From positions 3,736,001 through 3,800,000 of the forward strand of contig NZ_CP039852.1 in assembly GCF_006228385.1 (NCBI RefSeq): a stretch of 64,000 nucleotides of DNA, read 5' to 3'. Both the position numbers and the translations under genes were made by a program. The DNA is from Salinimonas iocasae (GTDB lineage Bacteria > Pseudomonadota > Gammaproteobacteria > Enterobacterales > Alteromonadaceae). The notes beneath the pieces are model-generated. The model ran no database searches. It had not been told where the DNA came from and saw nothing but the letters and a program-made list of their open reading frames with translations. This document shows positions 28,337-36,363 of the stretch, piece by piece; position 1 is the first letter of the stretch; every line of letters begins with the position of its first letter.

Positions 28337-31300
28337 AGAAGCGCAAGATGGCTCTTTGGGTTCTAGCGCCCATTTTACTGCTTATTTTGCTTATCGGAAT
28401 TCTGATAAGCCCTCTGGGCAGCCCGTTGCTGGGCCCCCTGGCTTCTGCGGTTGTTCCAAACCTTGAAATTGAAGACGTTTCCGGTTCGCCACTCAGCACT
28501 TTCACGGTAGAGGGCGTGTCGTGGAAAAATGAACAATGGCAGGTTGAGGTAAACAGCGCATCAATTAATCTGGTACTGGGCTGCCTGTTTTCCAACAAAG
28601 TTTGTATAGACTTTGTCACTACTGATGGCGTTGCGGTCAGTCAGATTGGCGAAGCGCCCGAAGAAGAGCCGCCGGCATCGGAAGAGCCTTTCTCTATGCC
28701 AATAACGGTCGTTATTCAGCAGGCTAAATTGACGGACACACAATTTAAAATGGCCGGTCAGAAAATTGAGCTGGCATCGTTGTTTTTGAAAGGCCGCATG
28801 GCAGATGTGTTGACGCTGGACCCTGTAGAGCTTGAAGGGTTGCGTATCACATTACCCCAAACTACCCAGCCCCCTCCTCAGGTTAACGACACGCCAGTCA
28901 ATTATGCGCTCAGTTACACTGCGCCTGAGCTGCCGGAAATAAAAACGCCAGTCCCGATCAATGTGACAGCGTTCAGCTTAAAAGATATCCGAATCGTTAC
29001 CGGCGAGCAGACTCAGAAAATAAATATCGTTGCCTTCGATACCTTTTCGTTCTCTGACTACACCATGGATCTTAATGGGTTACACGTGAAGCATGAGATG
29101 GGGCAGGCGGACTTGTCATTTGCTGGCACCTTAAAAGAAAATTATCCGATAAACAGCGATCTCATCGCCAAATTCACTTTGCCTGACGGCCAGTCTCAAC
29201 AAGTTAAACTTAATCTCGATGGGTCATTGAGTGCGCTGGAGCTAAACGTGCAGGCAGCCGGACAATATCAGGCGAATGTACAGGCCACTGCAGATATTCT
29301 AAACGATGACCTGCCGGCTAAACTAAACGTCACCTGGCCTGAACAAGCGTTGCCGGGTATGCCGGATAGCAAACTGTATAAAGGCCAGCTGACCGCACGT
29401 GGTCAGATGGGAAACTATCAGGTGAAGGGAAACACCGCCGCAGATGCTCCTCAGGTAGGCAGGGTACCGGTAAGCCTCGATATTGTATTGAACAGTAAAA
29501 ATATCACTGTAAATAGTTTGGATGCAGAACTGTTAGAAGGCACTGTCAGTAATACCGGAACGCTATACCTTAACGAGTCAGTCAGCTGGTCGGGAAAGAC
29601 CAGGCTGAAAAATATCTCAACTCTGCCGCTTGTCAGCAGTGGACCGACAGAGGTATCTGGCGAGTTCACCAGTTTGATGCAATATGACCAGAAAGGTATT
29701 CAGGCAAGCCTGACAGATCTGGATATCAGTGGCCGCCAGGGTGGTTTTGATTTGAATATAAAGGGTTCTGCTGTTTATTCAGGCCCGAATGAGTTGTTAG
29801 TGACATCGGTACAGTTAACACAGGGAGAGAACCAGGCCGAAGTAGCCGGTCAGCTAATAAAGAATCGGTTATTGAAGGGAACCGTGCAGGCACAACTCAC
29901 GGAGCTGGATGCGCTTTATCCGGGACTTAATGGCTCAGTGACGGCGGATATTGATGTCTCAGGTGACTGGAAAGATCCAGCCGCAGAGGGCTCTGTGTCA
30001 TTAGATGATGTACAGGTACCAGCGTCACTGAACCCCTCTCTGGCGCAGCAGGGAGCGGTAAACGGTGATTTATCGGTTAGTGGTAAACTGTCTGATCACC
30101 ATGTAGAAACCCGGATAAGCATGCCTGAACATTTACTGTCGATTGTTGTTGACGGTGCCTGGGAGGGTGAGCGCTGGAAGGGCATGATTACCGATAGCCA
30201 GATAGGTGTTTTTTCTACCCGCTGGGAACTTGAATCCCCGTTTACTGTTGCTGTCCGGCCCTCACCCTTTAGCACAAAAATTACCGCACACTGCTGGGAT
30301 TCCCGCAATGAAGGCGAGCTGTGCATGCGGGATTTGCTTTATAAAAATGACGTTGCCCGGTGGAATATTGATGCTAATCGCCTGCCGGTCGGCTTATGGG
30401 CCAGTGAGTTTTTAGGTGAGCTTGTTCCTGAGCCGCCAGAGGCTACCGCATCACTGACCACTCAAGGCAAGATGCCGATAGGTGAGCGACCGCAAGGGAC
30501 ATTTTCTCTGAATGTGACACCCGCTACATGGGCGCTTGGAAAAGACGGCAATGTCGCTATTAATGTTGATGCAATCAACGCCAGTGGTGAGCTGACAAAA
30601 GATGAACTCACCGCCTCTGCTTCACTGGAAAGTGAACAGCTTGGTAATGTGAATGCTCAGGTAAAAACACGTCCGTTTTCGGACAGTCCTACCATTGATG
30701 GCAATATCTCGGTGGATGATATACAGGTTGCGCCACTTAAGCCCATTTCGCCGGCAATACGGGAGCTGACCGGTTCGATTAACGGTGATATTAAGCTTAG
30801 CGGTGAGCTGGGATCACCTCAGCTTAATGGCGAGGTCAAGCTGGCTAACGGTAATATTGATATTGAAGACACCCCTGCGGCAATAGGTGACTGGACCCAG
30901 GATATTCGGTTTAATGGCACAAGTGCCCAGTTTGACGGTCAGTTCTCGCTTGGTCCGGGTCAGGGCCAGTTACAGGGGGATATCGACTGGTCCACGCCAC
31001 GTACGCCCAAATTGTCGCTAACGCTGACCGGTGACCGACTGGAGGTTCAGCAGCGCGACGTTACAGTCAGGATTTCGCCTGATCTGGAAGCAACCGTATC
31101 ACCCGAGGCCGTAGAGGTAAGAGGCACGGTAAATATTCCCTGGGCAAGGGCGAAAATAGAAGAGCTGCCCGAAAGTGCCGTGGCGCCTTCTAAAGATGTC
31201 TATCTGCGAGGTGAGCCGCCGAAAGAAGATCCCCTTAGCATCGTCAATGCGGATATTGATGTCTTAATTGATGATGACAAAACCGGTGAGGTAAAACTGG

Positions 31301-32103
31301 AGGCGTTTGGTCTTACTGCTAACCTGACGGGTCACTTGCAGGTAAAAACGCAGCCTGCGCTGGTGGGCTTTGGCGCACTTCAGATAATGGACGGCAGGTT
31401 TCAGGCTTACGGCCAGGATTTGCTTATTCGCACTGGGGAGGTGCAATTTAACGGACCCCTTGATCAGCCACAGTTATTGGTAGAAGCGATACGCTCTCCC
31501 GCCAAAACCGATGACGGTGTCATTGCCGGGATCCGTATTGATGGCTTAGCCGATAGCCCAAATATCAACGTTTTCAGCACTCCCTCGATGGACCAGAGCC
31601 AATCTTTACTTTATTTACTAACCGGCAGTGGCGAACTGGGCGGCGATGGTGGTGAAACTAATTATGGTGCTCTGTTGCTTGGTCTGGGCCTGTCAAACAC
31701 GGAAGGTATTCAGGGACAACTGGGTAATGCGTTGGGTATCGAAGATTTCAGTATTGGTACAACCTCCGGTTCAGCGGGTGATCCTAAACTGTCACTAACC
31801 GGTCGCATTAATGACAGACTAAGTGTTAAATACAATTTTGATGTTGGCCTGGGAAGTGGTGACAGTACGGCAGAAACTGTTCGCAGACGTTCCGCGCCGC
31901 CGGATCTGGCATTACGCTATCGCTGGCTGCCCCAGTTTTATGCAGAAGCGATACAGACTACAATTGAGGAACAAACAATTTTTGCTATAGACTTTTATTA
32001 TCAGTTCTTTTTAGGCGAAGAGCCTAAGCAAAAAGCTGGCAAGCCGAAGTCTGAGGATACCGATAATTCACAAAGTGCTCGCCAAAATGGCGAAGATGAG
32101 TAA
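28333..32103 (+). CDS. tamB: Translocation and assembly module subunit TamB
   Basis: TamB is the inner-membrane-anchored, envelope-spanning partner of TamA, of the AsmA-like bridge type. The 1256 residues have one N-terminal helix (about 7-28), a long beta-rich repetitive body and the C-terminal DUF490/TamB domain (about 900-1230), with the motifs LLYLLTG and GNALGIEDFSIGT near the end. The polar tail after about 1230 is rich in Lys/Ser/Asp. Translation is coupled to tamA by the ATGA overlap. The length is like E. coli TamB (1259). Confidence 0.95.
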   Translation: MKKRKMALWVLAPILLLILLIGILISPLGSPLLGPLASAVVPNLEIEDVSGSPLSTFTVEGVSWKNEQWQVEVNSASINLVLGCLFSNKVCIDFVTTDGVAVSQIGEAPEEEPPASEEPFSMPITVVIQQAKLTDTQFKMAGQKIELASLFLKGRMADVLTLDPVELEGLRITLPQTTQPPPQVNDTPVNYALSYTAPELPEIKTPVPINVTAFSLKDIRIVTGEQTQKINIVAFDTFSFSDYTMDLNGLHVKHEMGQADLSFAGTLKENYPINSDLIAKFTLPDGQSQQVKLNLDGSLSALELNVQAAGQYQANVQATADILNDDLPAKLNVTWPEQALPGMPDSKLYKGQLTARGQMGNYQVKGNTAADAPQVGRVPVSLDIVLNSKNITVNSLDAELLEGTVSNTGTLYLNESVSWSGKTRLKNISTLPLVSSGPTEVSGEFTSLMQYDQKGIQASLTDLDISGRQGGFDLNIKGSAVYSGPNELLVTSVQLTQGENQAEVAGQLIKNRLLKGTVQAQLTELDALYPGLNGSVTADIDVSGDWKDPAAEGSVSLDDVQVPASLNPSLAQQGAVNGDLSVSGKLSDHHVETRISMPEHLLSIVVDGAWEGERWKGMITDSQIGVFSTRWELESPFTVAVRPSPFSTKITAHCWDSRNEGELCMRDLLYKNDVARWNIDANRLPVGLWASEFLGELVPEPPEATASLTTQGKMPIGERPQGTFSLNVTPATWALGKDGNVAINVDAINASGELTKDELTASASLESEQLGNVNAQVKTRPFSDSPTIDGNISVDDIQVAPLKPISPAIRELTGSINGDIKLSGELGSPQLNGEVKLANGNIDIEDTPAAIGDWTQDIRFNGTSAQFDGQFSLGPGQGQLQGDIDWSTPRTPKLSLTLTGDRLEVQQRDVTVRISPDLEATVSPEAVEVRGTVNIPWARAKIEELPESAVAPSKDVYLRGEPPKEDPLSIVNADIDVLIDDDKTGEVKLEAFGLTANLTGHLQVKTQPALVGFGALQIMDGRFQAYGQDLLIRTGEVQFNGPLDQPQLLVEAIRSPAKTDDGVIAGIRIDGLADSPNINVFSTPSMDQSQSLLYLLTGSGELGGDGGETNYGALLLGLGLSNTEGIQGQLGNALGIEDFSIGTTSGSAGDPKLSLTGRINDRLSVKYNFDVGLGSGDSTAETVRRRSAPPDLALRYRWLPQFYAEAIQTTIEEQTIFAIDFYYQFFLGEEPKQKAGKPKSEDTDNSQSARQNGEDE

Positions 32104-32108
32104 CTGAC

Positions 32109-32687
32109 TTAAAGCTCACTGGTGTCTATTTGTATTTGTAGTTGCTCGAGTTCCCTGGCGAAACGGCGCTGACGTCGGGCTGCCCAGAGATAGAAAAGCA
32201 GATTAGCAATGCCGGCTCCGCCTATGGCAATAACCACTGGTATGTGCTTAGCGGCTGGCAACCCGCCGTTGATATATAAAGTCAGGTAGAATGCAGTCAG
32301 TGCGAGCTGCACAACCCAGGCAGAGTGTTTGGATACCTGGGCTATCCGAACATTGTTTGCTAACTGATTGCGAAGAAGATGTAGGTGATCGCGCGTCGAC
32401 TTTCCACTGAATAACGATAAACGCCTTAGCCAGGTCAGATAAATAGTGTAAACCACAGCAGCAAAACCAATAGCAATCAGAAAATACCACTCTGGTGAAT
32501 TCGTTCTTATTGGTGACCAGAAAAGTAAATAGATAAGCGGTACCAGGCATAAAAAATCCAGTGTGAGGTATAATCTGTGCCTGAACTGAAATGTCCGCCA
32601 ACGCTTCTTCACCTGATTAATATCAATCTTGGAAACTGGCTGAGACTGCCACAAATCATTTAAGTCTTTGTCGAAATCATTCATCAT
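32109..32687 (-). CDS. Four-helix membrane protein, candidate anti-sigma factor
   Basis: A 192-residue protein that I do not recognise. It has a polar N-terminal segment (1-35) with DFDKDLNDLWQSQPV, four predicted helices (about 39-58, 69-87, 124-142, 148-168) and a charged C-terminal tail. Its first 11 bases overlap the ECF sigma gene, so the two are co-translated. Position and topology (a cytoplasmic segment before the membrane helices) suggest it holds the sigma factor at the membrane, but it lacks the HxxxCxxC zinc anti-sigma motif. The function is inferred from context only. Confidence 0.7.
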   Translation of the reverse strand: MMNDFDKDLNDLWQSQPVSKIDINQVKKRWRTFQFRHRLYLTLDFLCLVPLIYLLFWSPIRTNSPEWYFLIAIGFAAVVYTIYLTWLRRLSLFSGKSTRDHLHLLRNQLANNVRIAQVSKHSAWVVQLALTAFYLTLYINGGLPAAKHIPVVIAIGGAGIANLLFYLWAARRQRRFARELEQLQIQIDTSEL

Positions 32688-33171
32688 TCAGACTCCTTTT
32701 TATCGCAGTCTTAGCACGATTAAGTAACACACCCACATGGGAACGTTGCAAACCGCACACATCGGCAATTTCGTCATAGCTAAGCCCTTCCAGCGACAGG
32801 GTTATTACCTGACGGCTCTGAATAGGTAATACGCGAATGGCATCAAGCAGCCGCTGGCGTGATTGAGCCTGCTCGGCGTGAGCACCCGGTCCACTCTGTT
32901 TTTCTTCACAGAATAGCGTGCTGTTATCTTCAAAATCATCTGTTGCCGGTTGTTTTACCTGACGCGAGACATGACTCACAGCTCGGTTGTGTGCCACTTT
33001 AAGAATATAGGTTTTGATACTACTGCGTCCTTCATAGCGTTGTAGACTTTGCCACACCGCCAGGCTGATATCCTGCGCTAACTCATCACGAAGTGCTGGC
33101 TCAGCCTCATAAGAAGCAGCCACGCGGCTCAATAATGGTCCGTACTGAGAAAACACCTGCTCAAAATCCAC
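32677..33171 (-). CDS. ECF-type RNA polymerase sigma factor
   Basis: A 164-residue sigma70-family factor with region 2 (about 10-75; LAQDISLAVWQSLQRYEGRSS, key part YEGRSSIKTYI) and region 4 (about 108-160; LPIQSRQVITLSLEGLSYDEIA, with a helix-turn-helix at YDEIADVCGLQRSHVGVLLNRA). Regions 1 and 3 are absent, which defines the ECF group. It starts at a GTG with only a weak ribosome site. The overlapping downstream gene is a likely membrane regulator, and a small membrane/coiled-coil protein diverges from it. The stimulus is unknown. Confidence 0.9.
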   Translation of the reverse strand: MDFEQVFSQYGPLLSRVAASYEAEPALRDELAQDISLAVWQSLQRYEGRSSIKTYILKVAHNRAVSHVSRQVKQPATDDFEDNSTLFCEEKQSGPGAHAEQAQSRQRLLDAIRVLPIQSRQVITLSLEGLSYDEIADVCGLQRSHVGVLLNRAKTAIKRSLNDE

Positions 33172-33309
33172 TTTTCTGGAACATTCCCTTCTGGTGTAAA
33201 ACGTTGTATATCCGGATAGTCGTCAAAAATAAAAAAATATTACAGGCACAACGTAATAAAGCGAAAACAGTGATGACTGTATATCCAAACCAGTAAGAGG
33301 AAAAGAACG

Positions 33310-33591
33310 ATGACAGCAATCATTACACTAACGCTTGTATTCACCCTGATTGGCGTGGCTTATTATTTTGACGCCCGGTACGGCTGGCAGTTTGTAGCCT
33401 GGATGAACGGCACAACTGAAAACCCATTTATATCTGCAAACCGAAAAAGTACCTCAGGTCGCTCAGCACAAAAACAAAACAGTGTTGAAAAGGATAAGGA
33501 AATTTCCGCTTTAAGAAAAAGAGTGGAGACGCTGGAGGCGATTGTGACTGATTCCACTTATGAGCTTAATCAGAAAATAAATCGCCTGTAG
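33310..33591 (+). CDS. Small membrane protein with C-terminal coiled coil
   Basis: A 93-residue protein that I cannot assign to a family. One N-terminal helix (about 3-18) is followed by a polar linker and a coiled coil (about 62-93, EISALRKRVETLEAIV). The layout resembles the phage-shock protein PspB, but the sequence similarity is only in the heptads. AGAGGAA precedes the ATG. It diverges from the ECF sigma gene, and the nonamer TGTATATCC occurs twice in the same direction in between (33205 and 33278), so it could belong to that regulon. Confidence 0.75.
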   Translation: MTAIITLTLVFTLIGVAYYFDARYGWQFVAWMNGTTENPFISANRKSTSGRSAQKQNSVEKDKEISALRKRVETLEAIVTDSTYELNQKINRL

Positions 33592-33600
33592 ATACGACGT

Positions 33601-34533
33601 CTATGCGCTGTGCTGCAAAAACTGCTCAATGTTGGATACGGCTTTATCCAGCAAACGCTGTCTGGATTCCGTCGCTCCCCACGCTGAATGCGGGGTAATA
33701 ATAAGGTTATCCAATGGCTCAGCCAGCAACGGATTATCTGATGAAGGTGGCTCTGTACTAAGCACGTCCAGTCCTGCGCCAGCAATACTGCCAGAGCGCA
33801 GAGCCTCGGCCAGTGCGTGTTCATCCACCAGCGTGCCACGAGCAGTGTTGATGAGAAATGTACTGGGCTTCATCTTTTCCAGCGCAGCTTTATTAATAAG
33901 GTTTTCGGTATCACGCGTCGCCGGACAATGCAGACTCACTACGTCGGCCTGACTAAGCAAATCATCCAATGGCGGTCGCGGGTCATCACTGCTACCTGGT
34001 CGCGCGCTGAAACTTACCCGCATACCCAACGCCTGGCAGACACGGGCAAAGCCGCTACCCAGCTGGCCGCTACCGACTATCACCAAATGTTTATCACGAA
34101 GCTCGGTTATCGGAAAATCAAGCAAACAAAAATGCTCAGACTGCTGCCAGCGGGATGCGTTAACAGACTGATTGTACCTCACAAACGAGGTAGTCAGATT
34201 GAGCAGCAGCATGAGTGCATGCTGAACCACAGAGCCTGTACCGTAGCCTTCTACATTGGCCACCCTGATATCATGGGCCTGACAATAGTCGGTATCTACA
34301 TTATTCATGCCCGTAGCGAGCACGCCAATATAGCGACACTGACTGTCATTTAAGTTTTGTTCGCTCAACACGACTTTGTTAGTCAGGATAATTTGCGCAT
34401 CCTTGATGCGGGCATTTACCTCGTTGGCGGCTGTATTATCAAAGTAGGTCCAGCTGACAGGTAAGGCTTCCAGCGAAGCTAAATCCAGATCGTCCGGCTT
34501 CAAAGAAGCCATATCAAGTATTACACCTTTCAT
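33601..34533 (-). CDS. D-2-hydroxyacid dehydrogenase family protein
   Basis: A 310-residue NAD-dependent dehydrogenase of the glycerate/phosphoglycerate dehydrogenase type. It shows the Rossmann motif VGSGQLGSG, the catalytic Arg in NTARGTLVDE, the Glu in TEPP and the His in ITPHSAW. Its likely substrate is hydroxypyruvate or glycerate, judged only from similarity. I chose the ATG at 34533 because it overlaps the thioesterase stop by four bases; the longer frame adds 78 residues that are antisense-like. Coupled translation implies a shared role with the thioesterase, but no pathway is evident. Confidence 0.9.
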   Translation of the reverse strand: MKGVILDMASLKPDDLDLASLEALPVSWTYFDNTAANEVNARIKDAQIILTNKVVLSEQNLNDSQCRYIGVLATGMNNVDTDYCQAHDIRVANVEGYGTGSVVQHALMLLLNLTTSFVRYNQSVNASRWQQSEHFCLLDFPITELRDKHLVIVGSGQLGSGFARVCQALGMRVSFSARPGSSDDPRPPLDDLLSQADVVSLHCPATRDTENLINKAALEKMKPSTFLINTARGTLVDEHALAEALRSGSIAGAGLDVLSTEPPSSDNPLLAEPLDNLIITPHSAWGATESRQRLLDKAVSNIEQFLQHSA

Positions 34534-34970
34534 TCCAGGTCCTCGCTCAACGCATCCAGCTGCAATTTGATGTGACTGGGTATCGGCACCACTTTGTCTG
34601 TAGCGCGCTCTACAAATATTTGCATGAACTGACCATGGGCAGCACGCCGCCCGGTCTCGCCAGCATATACCGACACACCGAATGTGACTGCGCTGCGGGC
34701 CAACTTTATAACCCGTAAACCCACAGCAATGGGCTCTGGATAGCTGACGTTTGACATGTACTGACACTGGGAGCCGGTGACAAACGGCACAATCTTACTT
34801 GAGGCAACATTGAGCTCACAGCGTTCACTTAAAAACTGATTTACTACTGAATCAAAAAAGCTATAAAACACCACATTACTGATATGACCAAGTGCATCGC
34901 AATCCTGCGCACGTGTGGTCAGCTCAATATGATAAGGATAATCGGCCAGTGAGGGTGCAAAATCAGTCAT
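34530..34970 (-). CDS. Acyl-CoA thioesterase, hotdog fold
   Basis: A 146-residue 4-hydroxybenzoyl-CoA-thioesterase-type (hotdog) protein with the motif RAQDCDALGHISNVVFY, whose aspartate and GH-N are the family's active-site region. Such enzymes hydrolyse acyl-CoA esters; the substrate is unknown. It is the first gene of a two-gene unit with the dehydrogenase. Confidence 0.88.
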   Translation of the reverse strand: MTDFAPSLADYPYHIELTTRAQDCDALGHISNVVFYSFFDSVVNQFLSERCELNVASSKIVPFVTGSQCQYMSNVSYPEPIAVGLRVIKLARSAVTFGVSVYAGETGRRAAHGQFMQIFVERATDKVVPIPSHIKLQLDALSEDLE

Positions 34971-35027
34971 AATCAGACTCAGTCAAAAAGAATAGCATAC
35001 GTTGCCTGATACAGAATTCCCACCCTG

Positions 35028-36158
35028 TCAGGAACTTTCAGAGTGTAAACCTGATTGAGACGCTAACAAAATCAGGTCGTCACGATGGATAATTTCCGAC
35101 CCTCTGGAAAATCCTATGAGACTCTCAAAATCTTTACTATTAAAGCCTTTTATCGACAGTAAGTCTTCACTATTATAATTTACCAGGCCTTTGGCGATAG
35201 CCGTATTATTGTGTTCAACTGTTACAGCATCCCCCACCCGAAAGTTTCCCTTAATATCTACTATTCCCTTTGCCAGCAAAGAGGCTCCCCGGCCGCAAAC
35301 AGCTTCCTTGGCGCCACCATCAACAATAAGTGTGCCACGGGATTTCAGCGTGTGTTGCAACCACAATTTGCGCGCGTGAACAGGTGCCTGAGAGGGGCAA
35401 AACAGCGAACCATCAAGCTTTCCTTTGCTAAGCGCCTCAAACACTGCCTTATGGTGACCATTAATAATGCAGGCCTGAATGCCACTGCCCATACAGGTTT
35501 TGGCGGCTTGAAGTTTAGTCAGCATACCACCGGTGCCCACCGCTGAACCGGCACCGCCGGCCAGACTCATAATTTTATCGTCAATATTGAATACTTTATC
35601 AAGGCGGGTGGCAGAGGGGTCTTTCCTGGGATCAGCCGTATATAACCCATCAATATCTGAACAGATAATCAGCGTATCAGCCTGTGAAACCAGTGCGGTA
35701 TAGGCTGCCAGATTGTCATTATCACCCACTTTAAGTTCGTCCACTGCAACGGTGTCATTCTCGTTGATAACCGGAATAGCCCCATGCTTGAGAAGCTGAT
35801 TGATGGTGTTTTTTATATTTACGTATCGGGTACGGTCGTGCAGATCACCGGCGGTAAGCAGAAGCTGGGCACAGGGGCGGTCGAGTAATTCCTGCCAGCA
35901 CGCCATCATCCGGGTCTGACCAATTGCTGCCATCGCCTGTTTTTCAGCAATAGTAGGCCGGTGTGTAACAGGCACTTGTTGACGCCCGGCCGCTACACTT
36001 CCTGATGAAACAATAATGACATCTTTGCCGGCTTGCTGTGAGCGCATTATAAATTGCGCAAGAGGCTGTAAAAGCTTCGGATTACACCCTCTGCCTTCTG
36101 GCGCGATTAGTGCGCTGCCTACCTTGATAACTGCACGCTGCCAGCTCAGCCTGTTCAT
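35028..36158 (-). CDS. proB: Glutamate 5-kinase
   Basis: ProB phosphorylates glutamate at the start of proline synthesis. With the ATG at 36158 (MNRLSWQRAVIKVGSALIA) it has 376 residues: an amino acid kinase domain (IKVGSALI; INENDTVAVDELKVGDND; SDIDGLYTADPR; GTGGMLTKLQAA) and a C-terminal PUA domain (about 285-375). The further upstream ATG at 36194 adds 12 unlikely residues. proA is not adjacent, unlike in many gammaproteobacteria where proB and proA form an operon. Confidence 0.94.
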   Translation of the reverse strand: MNRLSWQRAVIKVGSALIAPEGRGCNPKLLQPLAQFIMRSQQAGKDVIIVSSGSVAAGRQQVPVTHRPTIAEKQAMAAIGQTRMMACWQELLDRPCAQLLLTAGDLHDRTRYVNIKNTINQLLKHGAIPVINENDTVAVDELKVGDNDNLAAYTALVSQADTLIICSDIDGLYTADPRKDPSATRLDKVFNIDDKIMSLAGGAGSAVGTGGMLTKLQAAKTCMGSGIQACIINGHHKAVFEALSKGKLDGSLFCPSQAPVHARKLWLQHTLKSRGTLIVDGGAKEAVCGRGASLLAKGIVDIKGNFRVGDAVTVEHNNTAIAKGLVNYNSEDLLSIKGFNSKDFESLIGFSRGSEIIHRDDLILLASQSGLHSESS

Positions 36159-36363
36159 ATATGTTATGCCGAAAAAGGAAAGAATTTTAAGCATACGACA
36201 GAATGTGATAACTGAAAAAGCGCTTATTTCATTTAATTTTTACGACCCGTCTTTGCGGTGAATTTTTGACTTATTGCGGCTAAGACCTGCAAAAATGCAT
36301 CAACTAACGATAGAATGACAAATTCGATGCCCTTAACTTAGCAATATCTAGCAAGGAATCTGC

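Noticed and set aside
34534..34767. A 78-residue N-terminal extension of the hydroxyacid dehydrogenase
   Set aside because: It overlaps the thioesterase gene in another frame and is Cys/Arg-rich and unlike the family; the ATGA overlap gives a better start.
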